DNA from: Beijerinckia indica subsp. indica ATCC 9039
GTDB taxonomy: Bacteria; Pseudomonadota; Alphaproteobacteria; Rhizobiales; Beijerinckiaceae
Assembly (NCBI RefSeq): GCF_000019845.1
Contig: NC_010581.1
Coordinates: forward strand, 3,992,001 to 4,056,000
Length of the DNA stretch: 64,000 nt
Reading direction: 5' to 3'
The position numbers and the translations under genes are program-made. Shown here piece after piece: positions 1 to 7,677 of the stretch; positions within the stretch are counted from its first letter, which is position 1; every line of letters starts with the position of its first letter. Below the pieces are notes generated by a model that had not been told where the DNA came from, ran no database searches, and worked only from the letters and a program-made list of their open reading frames with translations.

Positions 1-1055
1 CGCCGCTCACCGATGCTTTGCCGATGCTCCAGGCCCGGCGCGGGACGCCGGTCTGTGTGCTCGCCTCGGGCGATCCCTTCTTTTACGGCGTCGGCAGTCT
101 CATCGCCAGGACATTTCCCGTAGAAGAAATATCCTGCCTGCCCATGCCCTCCGCCTTTAGCCTCGCCGCCGCACGGCTTGGCTGGCCGCTCCAGGACTGC
201 CGCCTCATCTCTCTGCATGGCCGGCCGTTCGAGCGCATCATCCCCGAACTGCAGCCCGGTGCCAAAATTCTCTGCCTCGCCTGGGACGGCTCGACCGCAC
301 CGCGCCTTGCTGCACTGTTGCGCGAACGCGGTTTTGGCGCCTCGCGCATCATTGTGCTCGAAGCCATGGGCGGTCCGAACGAACACATTTGGGAATGCCG
401 TGCCGATGCCCTCGAGCCGCGCGACATCGCGCCGCTCAATCTTGTCGCCTTGAACATTGTGGCGGAAGACCAAGCCCAAATCCTGCCACTCGGATCGGGC
501 CTCGAGGATTCCTGGTTCGAACATGATGGGCAAATCACCAAGCGCGAGATCCGGGCCGAAGCGCTTTCAGCGCTCGCGCCCCATCGCGGGGCCTTGCTCT
601 GGGATATTGGTGCGGGCTCCGGCTCGATCGGCATTGAGTGGATGTTGCTCGATCCGGCGAACAAGACGATAGCGATTGAATCCCGCGCCGATCGCGCAGA
701 ACGCATCAGCCGCAATGCCAGGGCGCTGGGTGTGCCGGATCTTATTGTAGTGCAAGGCAAGGCCCCGGAAGCGCTCGCCAATCTGCCGCGGCCGGATGGC
801 ATCTTCATCGGCGGAGGAGCCAGCCAGCCCGGCCTCATCGAACAGGCCCTGGCGGCCCTGCCCAAAGGGGGAAGGCTCGTCGTTCACGCCGTGACACTGG
901 AAACCGAAGCCACTTTGTTCCACCATTATCAGGCGCTCGGCGGCGATCTCATCCGCCTTGCAATCTCCCGCATCGACCGGCTTGGCGGTTTTCACACCTG
1001 GCGGCCGGCGCTCCCCATCGTTCAATGGAGCTTCACCAAAGGGAAAGCGCCATGA
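1..1055 (+). CDS. cobL: Precorrin-6Y C5,15-methyltransferase (decarboxylating), 5' truncated by window edge
   Basis: The protein is a CbiE-CbiT fusion that methylates C5 and C15 of the corrin ring and decarboxylates the acetate side chain in cobalamin synthesis. The frame is open to the left edge from base 3, so the true start lies outside; about 350 of the usual roughly 400 residues are visible. The N-terminal half has the CbiE-type SGDPFFYG motif, and the C-terminal half carries a class I SAM-binding loop (WDIGAGSGSIGIEW, about visible residues 195-212) typical of CbiT. Its stop overlaps the ATG of the next gene (ATGA), implying translational coupling in a cob operon. Identification rests on domain order and operon context. 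Confidence 0.93.
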   Translation, partial: PLTDALPMLQARRGTPVCVLASGDPFFYGVGSLIARTFPVEEISCLPMPSAFSLAAARLGWPLQDCRLISLHGRPFERIIPELQPGAKILCLAWDGSTAPRLAALLRERGFGASRIIVLEAMGGPNEHIWECRADALEPRDIAPLNLVALNIVAEDQAQILPLGSGLEDSWFEHDGQITKREIRAEALSALAPHRGALLWDIGAGSGSIGIEWMLLDPANKTIAIESRADRAERISRNARALGVPDLIVVQGKAPEALANLPRPDGIFIGGGASQPGLIEQALAALPKGGRLVVHAVTLETEATLFHHYQALGGDLIRLAISRIDRLGGFHTWRPALPIVQWSFTKGKAP

Positions 1056-1429
1056 TCGCGATTGGCCTCGGCTGCCGAAAAACCTGCCCCTGTGATGATA
1101 TCGTCCTTCTGGTGCACGCCTGTCTGCGCGATGCCGCTCTCACATCCGCACCAGCGGGCCTCTTTACGATCGACGAAAAACGGGAGGAAACGGGCCTGAT
1201 CGAGGCCGCCGCGAAATTGGGGCTTCCCCTTGCTTTCCTCGATCGCGCCACACTCGCAAAAGCAGCGCCCCGCGCCAAAACCCGGTCGGAACGGGTTCAA
1301 TCCTTATTTAATCTCCCCTCCATCGCCGAAACCGCCGCGCTTGCCGGCGCGGGCGAAGACTCGCATCTTCTCCTGCCGCGCATCGCGCGAGGGTTTGCCA
1401 CCTGCGCCATTGCCGAAAGCCTTTCATGA
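1052..1429 (+). CDS. cobE: Cobalamin biosynthesis protein CobE (CbiG C-terminal-domain family)
   Basis: A small 125-residue protein of the CobE/CbiG_C family, needed in cobalamin synthesis although its exact catalytic step in CobE-type organisms is not settled. The N-terminus ([13 protein letters not shown]) matches the family's opening strand and glycine turn. The start is set at ATG 1052 because it overlaps the cobL stop by four bases; a longer reading from 1025 would add nine residues not expected in the family. The gene itself overlaps cobM by ATGA, so cobL-cobE-cobM are tightly coupled. Confidence 0.85.
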   Translation: MIAIGLGCRKTCPCDDIVLLVHACLRDAALTSAPAGLFTIDEKREETGLIEAAAKLGLPLAFLDRATLAKAAPRAKTRSERVQSLFNLPSIAETAALAGAGEDSHLLLPRIARGFATCAIAESLS

Positions 1430-2199
1430 CCATTCATTTCATCGGCGCGGGACCGGGCGCGCCCGATCTCATCACTCTGCGCGGCCGCGATCTCATCGCC
1501 GCCTCACCCGTCTGCCTCTATGCGGGCTCTCTCGTGCCACCGGCCTTGCTCGATCATTGTCCGCCAGGCGCCCGAATCATCGACACAGCGGCGCTGACGC
1601 TCGACCAGATCATCGAGGAATGTATCAAGGCCACAAGGGCAGGGCTCGATGTGGCGCGACTTCATTCCGGCGATCTCTCCATCTGGAGCGCGCTCGGGGA
1701 ACAGATCCGCCGTCTGGACCAGCACAATATCCCTTATACGATCACACCCGGCGTGCCAGCTTTCGCCGCCGCCTCGGCTGTGCTCGCGCGCGAATTGACC
1801 TTGCCGGAAGTCGCGCAATCGCTGGTTCTGACCCGGACTTCGGGGCGCGCCTCCTCCATGCCACCGAATGAGCGTCTGGAGATTTTTGCGCAAACCGGCG
1901 CGACACTCGCCATTCATCTTTCGATTCATGTGCTGGCGGATGTCGTGGCGAGGCTCAAACCCTTTTATGGACAAGATTGTCCGATCGCCCTCGTTTATCG
2001 TGCCTCCTGGCCGGACGAACAGGTCCTGCGCGGCACACTCGCGACGATCGAAGAGCAAGCCGCATCGACGCCGATGGAACGCACCGCCTTGATCCTTGTG
2101 GGCAAAGTACTGGAGCCGGATCATTTCAGGGAAAGCGCGCTTTATGATCCAGACTATCGACGCCGGTTTCGGGGCATGGGAGCTTATACCAAGTATTGA
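1426..2199 (+). CDS. cobM: Precorrin-4 C11-methyltransferase
   Basis: A 257-residue tetrapyrrole methylase that transfers a methyl group from SAM to C11 of precorrin-4. The family landmarks are visible in order: [14 protein letters not shown] near the N-terminus, [11 protein letters not shown] around residue 80, and [10 protein letters not shown] around residue 107. Length is normal for CobM. It overlaps cobE by four bases and ends the forward cob block; its stop codon lies inside a perfect 15-bp inverted repeat (2190-2222) that may act as a terminator. The CobM rather than CobA/CobI/CobJ assignment comes from motif spacing and neighbours. Confidence 0.93.
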   Translation: MTIHFIGAGPGAPDLITLRGRDLIAASPVCLYAGSLVPPALLDHCPPGARIIDTAALTLDQIIEECIKATRAGLDVARLHSGDLSIWSALGEQIRRLDQHNIPYTITPGVPAFAAASAVLARELTLPEVAQSLVLTRTSGRASSMPPNERLEIFAQTGATLAIHLSIHVLADVVARLKPFYGQDCPIALVYRASWPDEQVLRGTLATIEEQAASTPMERTALILVGKVLEPDHFRESALYDPDYRRRFRGMGAYTKY

Positions 2200-2222
2200 T
2201 GAGTGAGACTCATCAATACTTG
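2190..2222. repeat. Perfect 15-bp inverted repeat over the cobM stop codon
   Basis: Arms 2190-2204 and 2208-2222 are perfectly complementary with a 3-nt GAG loop, so the cobM TGA (2197-2199) sits inside the left arm. No T-tract follows, so it is not a canonical Rho-independent terminator; it could be a transcript-stabilising hairpin or a palindromic repeat unit. Confidence 0.75.
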
Positions 2223-2242
2223 CCCCGCGGGCAGCGGCTTTC

Positions 2243-2290
2243 TACCAAATCTCCTTGATCACGACGGGTCGTGATCAAGGAGATTTGGTA
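2243..2290. repeat. Perfect 23-bp inverted repeat (48-bp palindrome)
   Basis: Arms 2243-2265 and 2268-2290 are fully complementary around a GG centre. It starts with TACCAAATCTCC and ends with GGAGATTTGGTA. Such a long flawless palindrome 45 bases after cobM and 66 bases before the 3' end of the Fic gene suggests a mobile palindromic unit or a strong bidirectional hairpin terminator. Confidence 0.8.
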
Positions 2291-2356
2291 TTAGTGACAG
2301 TTTCTTTGACTATTAAAATTGAGTTCAAGGCCAATTTACGGCGTGGAAGTATTATA

Positions 2357-2980
2357 TCAAACGCTTGATGCTCCATTATATGGTAGCCCTTCGTCTGTAA
2401 TCTGTTCTTGTAGAAGCGCCGCTAAATATTCTTCAAGTGCAGAGAAATCTAGATTGCCCCCTTCCCAAGCAATATCGGCGCTCTTTAGGGCCGCGTAATA
2501 AGGCGTTCTGTTTTCTCTTATACGCTCTGGTACAATTTTACGGCCACCGATCAGCCCTCCAGAATGAACACATAACAAATAATAACATGCGGCTCGTGCT
2601 GTCCGTCCATTCCCTTCTATGAATGGATGAATCCACAATAAGCGCCAAAGAGCATAAGCAGCAATTTCAGTGGTCGTCCAATTATACCAATTCTCATGTA
2701 TCGTTGATATAAACTGATCCATTAGATGGGGGACTTCACGGAAATGGGGTGGCTTGTGATCACTAACGTAAATAGGCTCTTCGCGAAATCTACCACCAAA
2801 TTGAGATATATTCGCTACTGCAACATGATTTAGATCCCATAACATGTATTTGTCGAAGACTCGACCGCCTTGACTCAACCCTATTTCTATGCAGTTTGTC
2901 AAAAGTTCATATTGCCGTATCAGGTTCATTTCCTGAATACGGTCAAATAATTCTTGATTTTCTTGTTCCAAAACTAACAT
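2357..2980 (-). CDS. Fic family protein (putative AMP-transferase toxin)
   Basis: A 207-residue Fic-domain protein; the family usually transfers AMP (or another nucleotide moiety) from NTPs to target-protein hydroxyls. The full active-site motif HPFIEGNGRTAR is present at residues 118-129, including catalytic His118 and the phosphate-binding GNGR, so it is predicted active. No self-inhibitory (S/T)xxxE(G/N) helix is evident in the protein itself. It follows a 74-residue gene on the same strand, giving a two-gene toxin-antitoxin-like layout. Base composition is visibly more AT-rich than the surrounding cob genes, suggesting acquisition. The start is ATG 2980; an in-frame stop lies just upstream and no close Shine-Dalgarno precedes it, only a hairpin (2987-3013). 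Target is unknown. Confidence 0.85.
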   Translation of the reverse strand: MLVLEQENQELFDRIQEMNLIRQYELLTNCIEIGLSQGGRVFDKYMLWDLNHVAVANISQFGGRFREEPIYVSDHKPPHFREVPHLMDQFISTIHENWYNWTTTEIAAYALWRLLWIHPFIEGNGRTARAACYYLLCVHSGGLIGGRKIVPERIRENRTPYYAALKSADIAWEGGNLDFSALEEYLAALLQEQITDEGLPYNGASSV

Positions 2981-2986
2981 GCAAAA

Positions 2987-3013
2987 AGGAGTTTAGTGAT
3001 GAACTAAACTCCT
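2987..3013 (-). terminator. Hairpin with T5 tail between putative antitoxin and fic
   Basis: Arms 2987-2997 and 3003-3013 form an 11-bp perfect stem with a 5-nt loop; on the minus strand it is followed directly by TTTTT and then the fic ATG six to seven bases later. It has the form of an intrinsic terminator, and its upstream arm contains the only GGAGG-like sequence near the start, so it could attenuate transcription or hide a ribosome site for the toxin. Confidence 0.6.
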
Positions 3014-3021
3014 CCCCTGAT

Positions 3022-3246
3022 TTATTGTGCTAATGCTTGTTTTCCTGTGACTCTGATACTTTTTGCAGCTAAGCGAGCAGAGTCCTTGGTAATCCGTGAC
3101 CCAGATGGTGCATTTCCATAAGCAAAGCTAACGCGTTGCTCCAAAAGCTGCTCATCGGTCACACCGGCAGAGATCGATTTAGCTACCAACCCCTCTAATT
3201 CAGGGCGATGCGGCGCCGGTTTCAAAACGGATTTTCGAGCCGCCAT
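3022..3246 (-). CDS. Small protein upstream of fic, putative antitoxin
   Basis: A 74-residue basic protein encoded immediately upstream of the Fic gene on the same strand (gap 41 bases). I do not recognise a named family. Seen features: an N-terminal basic segment, the stretch RPELEGL that comes within one residue of the Fic-inhibitory pattern (S/T)xxxE(G/N), and a central SFAYGNAPSGSR segment. Position and size fit a class I Fic antitoxin (VbhA-like arrangement), but the Ser/Thr of the inhibitory motif is replaced by Arg, so this role is inferred from context. The start is ATG 3246, preceded by GGGAGAAG. Confidence 0.6.
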   Translation of the reverse strand: MAARKSVLKPAPHRPELEGLVAKSISAGVTDEQLLEQRVSFAYGNAPSGSRITKDSARLAAKSIRVTGKQALAQ

Positions 3247-3393
3247 TTGCTTCTCCCTGCTTTTAATTCAACAATCATACAATAATTCTGAGTACCGAAT
3301 CATTCCGTAGGAGCTTTTTATAAATCCCAAAAATATGTGACGCTACCCCTTGACAGGAATGTTTTCTATTGATTGGCTCAAAAAGAGCTTGAT

Positions 3394-4497
3394 TCAAAAT
3401 TTATTGGTGATTTGCGAATCCGTCCGCGCAAGCAGTCCCCCTTCACGATCGAAAACCGCAATATCGAGCAGGATTTCCGTCCCCCGCAACACTTTCGCCG
3501 CCGTGCGCCAAGCGGCTTCTGCTACTGGCACCGCGAGATCCAGCCCCGCCTTTTGCGCGATCTCGTAAACTTCCTTGGCACTATTGGCAGCGCGGATCGC
3601 CTCATGCAGGGAGGAATTCGCCTTCGGAACTTGCGCCGCGAGCCAGGCGAGATCCACCGAGCCCCGGCGCGAATGGAGATCGACAAAACCCTGGCCGAGT
3701 TTGGTCAATTTGGCGAAGCCGCCGGCGATCGTCACTTTCGCCACCGGATGGCGGCGCAGATATTTCAGCATGCCACCGGCGAAATCACCCATTTCGATCA
3801 GGGCCATATCCGGCAGATTGTCGAGCCGTTGGATCGCAGCTTCCGAGGTCGAGCCTGTCGCCCCGGCAATATGATCGAGGCCGGCCGCGCGCGCGACATC
3901 CACGCCGCGATGAATGCTATCGATCCAGGCGGAGCAGGAATAGGGCACAACAATGCCGGTCGTGCCGAGGATCGACAGGCCGCCGACGATGCCAAGCCGC
4001 CGGTTCAATGTGTGCTCGGCGAGCTTTTCCCCGCCCGGCACCGAAATCTCGACCTCTATATCAGTGCTTCCGCCGAAATGCTGCGCCGCCTCTTCGATCG
4101 CGGCGCGGATCATCTTGCGCGGCATGGGATTGATGGCGGGCTCGCCTGGCGGCAGCGGCAGTCCCGGCCGCGTGATCGTCCCGACGCCTTCACCGGCGCG
4201 AAAGCTTATGCCCGAACCGGAAACACCTTTCCGCAGCCGAGCGATGATCAGGGCACCATGTGTCACATCGGGATCATCGCCGGCATCCTTGATGATCCCG
4301 GCGGCGGCGAACCCTTCACCGCATTCCTCGAAGGCCAGAGTGAAGGCCGGGGTTTGGCCACCGGGCAGGGTAATGCTGACCGGATCGGGAAAATGGCCCG
4401 TCAGCAGGGCTTCATAGGCGGCCCGGCTCGCAGCCGTCGCGCAGGCCCCCGTCGTCCAGCCCTTGCGCAAGGGGGATTTTTCACCGCCTTCATCCAT
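3394..4497 (-). CDS. cbiD: Cobalt-precorrin-5B C1-methyltransferase
   Basis: A 367-residue CbiD family protein that methylates C1 of the corrin ring. The N-terminal signature KGWTTGACATAAS (residues 12-24) and a later GATGSTSE segment are characteristic. Length is normal. It is transcribed leftwards, divergent from cobB with 32 bases between the two starts, so a shared promoter region is likely. CbiD belongs to the anaerobic-type route, whereas CobE, CobL and CobM are aerobic-type names; the mix suggests CbiD stands in for another C1-methylating enzyme here (inference). The downstream end faces the Fic module. Confidence 0.93.
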   Translation of the reverse strand: MDEGGEKSPLRKGWTTGACATAASRAAYEALLTGHFPDPVSITLPGGQTPAFTLAFEECGEGFAAAGIIKDAGDDPDVTHGALIIARLRKGVSGSGISFRAGEGVGTITRPGLPLPPGEPAINPMPRKMIRAAIEEAAQHFGGSTDIEVEISVPGGEKLAEHTLNRRLGIVGGLSILGTTGIVVPYSCSAWIDSIHRGVDVARAAGLDHIAGATGSTSEAAIQRLDNLPDMALIEMGDFAGGMLKYLRRHPVAKVTIAGGFAKLTKLGQGFVDLHSRRGSVDLAWLAAQVPKANSSLHEAIRAANSAKEVYEIAQKAGLDLAVPVAEAAWRTAAKVLRGTEILLDIAVFDREGGLLARTDSQITNKF

Positions 4498-4529
4498 CGC
4501 CTTGTCTCTTGCTTTCCTATATTGCCTGT

Positions 4530-5897
4530 ATGTCGTCGAATGCGAGAGGAAATGGAACGGCTTTGAGCAACCCCCACTCCGCCCGAGGCCTCATCATCGC
4601 CGCGCCGCGTTCGAGCAGCGGCAAGACCATGCTCACGCTCGGCCTGATGCGGGCCTGGCGCAAGATGGGTGTCGCCATCGCCGGCACCAAGAACGGGCCG
4701 GATTATATCGATCCCGCCTTCCACGAAGTGGCGACCGGCCGGCAGAGCTATAATCTCGATACTTATGCCATGCCGCCGTCCCTGATCCTCGCCCTGGCGG
4801 AAGAGGCGAGCCAAGACGAGGCCATTATTCTTTGTGAAGGGTCGATGGGCCTCTTCGATGGCGTGGTGGCGCCCGAGGGGCGCAGTGGTGCCTCGGCCGA
4901 TCTCGCCGCTCTTTTCGGCTGGCCGGTCGTACTGGTACTCGATGTCAAAGGCCAGGCCCAGACGGCGGCCGCCATCGTCAAGGGCTGCGCCACTTATGAT
5001 CCGCGCGTGCGGATCGGCGGCGTGATCTTGAACAACGTATCCAGCGAGCGCCATCGCGTGCTGATTACAGAGGCAATCGCGCAACTCGGCCTGCCGGTGC
5101 TCGGCAGCCTGCCGCGCGATGCGGCCATGGATTGGCCGGAGCGGCATCTTGGGCTCGTCCAGGCACGCGAGACGCCCGATCTCGAAAGCAAGCTCGAAGC
5201 GCTCGCCGATTTTGTCGCGGCCAATGTCGATCTCGCTGGCCTTCTCGATCTCGCGCGGGAACAGCCGCTCGCTATTCCCAGCCATATCCAGACCTTGGCC
5301 CCGCCCGCGCAAAATATTGCTATCGCGCGGGACGAAGCTTTTTCCTTTCTCTATCCGCATCTGCTGCTCGGCTGGCGGCGGGCCGGTGCCGAATTCACCT
5401 TCTTTTCGCCGCTAGCCGATGAGCCCGTGCCGCACCATTGCGATTTCTGCTGGCTGCCCGGCGGCTATCCCGAATTGCATGCCGGCCGGTTGGCGGCGGC
5501 GGAGCGCTTTCTGGCTAGTCTCGGGTCCTTCGCGCAGCGCGGCATTCATGGCGAATGCGGCGGCTATATGCTGCTCGGCGAAAGCCTCACCGATGCGGCG
5601 GGCAAAGCGCATCGCATGGCGGGCCTGCTCGGCCATTCCTGCAGTTTCGAGAAACGGCGCCTGCATCTCGGCTATCGGGAAGCGCGCCTTGCCGCCGATG
5701 GCGCGCTGGGTGCCGCCGGGAGCCTTCTGCGCGGGCATGAATTCCATTATGCCACCGTGAGCGAGACGCATGATGAGCCTTTCGCCGAAGTGCATGACGC
5801 GCAGGGCAAGCTGGCGCATCCTGGCAGCCGACGCGGGCGCGTCAGCGGCAGTTTCTTCCATGTCATCGCACCGGCCTCCCTGATGCTTGCACCATGA
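4530..5897 (+). CDS. cobB: Cobyrinate a,c-diamide synthase
   Basis: Glutamine-dependent amidation of corrin side chains a and c. The N-terminal dethiobiotin-synthetase-like domain has the P-loop APRSSSGKT (about residues 22-30) and a following GTKNGPDYIDP segment. The C-terminal class I glutamine amidotransferase domain shows the nucleophile context HGECGGYMLLGE. The start is uncertain: ATG 4530 gives 455 residues without a good Shine-Dalgarno; TTG 4509 and TTG 4563 (with GAGAGG upstream) are alternatives. Divergent from cbiD. The end overlaps the upstream region of the next gene. Confidence 0.92.
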   Translation: MSSNARGNGTALSNPHSARGLIIAAPRSSSGKTMLTLGLMRAWRKMGVAIAGTKNGPDYIDPAFHEVATGRQSYNLDTYAMPPSLILALAEEASQDEAIILCEGSMGLFDGVVAPEGRSGASADLAALFGWPVVLVLDVKGQAQTAAAIVKGCATYDPRVRIGGVILNNVSSERHRVLITEAIAQLGLPVLGSLPRDAAMDWPERHLGLVQARETPDLESKLEALADFVAANVDLAGLLDLAREQPLAIPSHIQTLAPPAQNIAIARDEAFSFLYPHLLLGWRRAGAEFTFFSPLADEPVPHHCDFCWLPGGYPELHAGRLAAAERFLASLGSFAQRGIHGECGGYMLLGESLTDAAGKAHRMAGLLGHSCSFEKRRLHLGYREARLAADGALGAAGSLLRGHEFHYATVSETHDEPFAEVHDAQGKLAHPGSRRGRVSGSFFHVIAPASLMLAP

Positions 5898-5922
5898 ACT
5901 TTTGCACTGTGAGTTTGCGGCG

Positions 5923-6627
5923 ATGAGCACTTTCGATCTTCAGGCCCGGCTCCTCTACCGGGACGGCATGATGCTCGTCCTCGACAAGCCGGCCGGCATT
6001 CCCGTCCACAAAGGCCCGAAAGGTGGCGACAATCTCGAAGCCTTCTTTGATGATCTGCGGTTCGGCCTGCCCCGCCGCCCGGCCCTGGCGCATCGGCTCG
6101 ATCGCGACACATCGGGATGCCTGGTGCTCGGCCGTCATCATAAAGCGCTTGAAAAATTGGGTCTTTTGTTCAAGCAGGGCAAGATCGCCAAAACCTATTG
6201 GAGCGTGGTCCTAGGCGGACCGACTGAAGACGAAGGCCTGATTGATTTGCCGCTCGGGCGGCGTGATGCCGAGCGCGGCTGGTGGATGAAGGTCGATCCC
6301 GAGGGCGCGCCGGCGCAGACCCGTTGGACAGTGCTGGCGCGCTCCGCGGATCATTGTCTTCTGGCTTTAAAACCCTTGACTGGGCGCACGCATCAATTGC
6401 GGGTGCATTGCGCCGCGCAAGGATTTCCGATCCTCGGCGATCCGGTCTATGGGCCGGCGGATCACAAAGGCGGCGAAACCCTGCATCTCCATGCCCGCGC
6501 CATCGAGATCCCGCTTTACAAGAACAAGGAAGCGATCAAGGTCGAGGCCCCTGTGCCAGCGCATATGCGGCCGGCGCTCATGGCGCTCGGCTGGCGGGAG
6601 GAGACTCAAGACCGTCCGGAGGTCTGA
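5923..6627 (+). CDS. RluA family pseudouridine synthase
   Basis: A 234-residue pseudouridine synthase that isomerises uridine in rRNA or tRNA. The catalytic motif HRLDRDTSG, whose second Asp is the nucleophile, is present near residue 50, and the C-terminal motif LTGRTHQLRVH is also clear. There is no N-terminal S4 domain, so it resembles the short RluA/TruC-like group; the exact target cannot be told. ATG 5923 is preferred over TTG 5887, which would overlap cobB and add twelve unlike residues. It follows cobB by 25 bases and may be cotranscribed with it. Confidence 0.88.
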   Translation: MSTFDLQARLLYRDGMMLVLDKPAGIPVHKGPKGGDNLEAFFDDLRFGLPRRPALAHRLDRDTSGCLVLGRHHKALEKLGLLFKQGKIAKTYWSVVLGGPTEDEGLIDLPLGRRDAERGWWMKVDPEGAPAQTRWTVLARSADHCLLALKPLTGRTHQLRVHCAAQGFPILGDPVYGPADHKGGETLHLHARAIEIPLYKNKEAIKVEAPVPAHMRPALMALGWREETQDRPEV

Positions 6628-6659
6628 CGCATAAATCCCAAAAGGCGGAAAGAATGGCG

Positions 6660-6694
6660 TCAGACCCAAAAGTGGATTGCACTTCTGGGTCTGA
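6660..6694. repeat. GCATC-family palindrome
   Basis: Arms TCAGACCCA (6660-6668) and TGGGTCTGA (6686-6694) with partly paired AAAGTG/CACTTC inside. The same AGACCCAAAAGTGG core recurs in inverted orientation at 40718-40767. It lies between the convergent ends of the RluA gene and the next minus-strand gene and may also act as a terminator. Confidence 0.6.
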
Positions 6695-6730
6695 TATTCA
6701 CCGGGGATCATGCGGGACGAGTCCCGGAAT

Positions 6731-7156
6731 TCACCCTTTGAGGAAGGAAAAATCTTTCGGCGGGTTCGCGCATCCCATCCAGAAATGAGCCCCCATTTTT
6801 GGGAGGGTTCTATGGATTTTCAAGCATAACGTGCATTTGATCCAATGCCGATCGACTATCTGCCGGGAGAGTGGATGGGCAATGGCGAGCGCCGTTGCAT
6901 GCTTGGTCCGAAACTCTGGAAGCTGCCTGCGCCATATCGCATTCATCCAGAGCCACAGCCCCTTGAAATAAGACCCTTCATAAGGCTGAAAGTGAAAATC
7001 GCGTTCCCCATTCGCATTGATATAGGTCACGGGGGGAGCATAAGACGCTGGCCCGAGAAGCGTATTGCATCCCTCTGTGCGGCACAGGCGTCCGGGAAGG
7101 CCAAGATAAATAACACGATCCATCTTTGGCCGACCGCATGTCGGACAAGAATTCAT
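6731..7156 (-). CDS. Hypothetical protein with two cysteine knuckles
   Basis: A 141-residue protein of no family I recognise. Counting from ATG 7156, cysteines fall as C4-x2-C7 with C25 and C30, and C108-x2-C111 with C129 plus H115 and H124, i.e. two potential zinc-binding clusters flanking a Trp-rich middle (LWLWMNAIW). ATG 7156 is chosen because AAAGAGAG lies 7-8 bases upstream; ATG 7162 and TTG 7189 are possible. It is monocistronic, convergent with the RluA gene. The two-knuckle pattern could suggest nucleic-acid or protein binding, but no function is assigned. Confidence 0.65.
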   Translation of the reverse strand: MNSCPTCGRPKMDRVIYLGLPGRLCRTEGCNTLLGPASYAPPVTYINANGERDFHFQPYEGSYFKGLWLWMNAIWRRQLPEFRTKHATALAIAHPLSRQIVDRHWIKCTLCLKIHRTLPKMGAHFWMGCANPPKDFSFLKG

Positions 7157-7677
7157 TAGCATACTCTCTTTATATATAGTCGATATCAAGCCAAGTATTG
7201 GCTTGATTATTGATCATATTGGACACACCTCCAAGTTTACGCGGCAATAGGGATTGCCTCTCCTATTGCAGGAAGCAGAGAATATTTTATCGCTCTATAG
7301 TATAGCAAAAACCATAAAGAGTGATCGTTGGAATATTCTGGAATTTTTGCTTTTCACTTGAAAAAGGGAAAGCTCCAGAAACGAATAGAACGTCCTTATC
7401 CGCGTGATGACACGGCGAGGAGCGACGATTGCTCCGCATTCGACCCCAACCTTCAGCTTTGCCTGCTGGCCATGTTGGATCCTTGCGAAATCAACCTCTT
7501 ATTGGACTATCGGGGAAAACAAAGGGGATCAATGCGGCTTATGGCCCCGGGAACCAGGACGTCTTTTCTGGATTTGTAAGCTCTTCGCGAGGCGCAACAG
7601 GAAGCAATAAGCGACATTTCATCGCAATATATCCTGTTTACTTTTCTTTATTGACCAAAAGAGCCCATCGGCTCGGG
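7157..7677. other. Intergenic gap, 521 bases
   Basis: Contains a small hairpin (ATCAAGCC / GGCTTGAT, about 7184-7206) just upstream of the cysteine-knuckle gene and then AT-rich DNA. An 83-codon plus-strand open frame at 7328-7579 has no ribosome site or recognisable motif, so no gene is called. Confidence 0.4.

Noticed and set aside
3373..4566. 397-codon plus-strand open frame opposite cbiD
   Set aside because: Antisense shadow; the minus-strand product carries the CbiD signature.
1..6000. Cobalamin riboswitch in the cob cluster
   Set aside because: No B12-box-like conserved segment was recognised in the gaps that are visible; the operon's own leader may lie outside the window.
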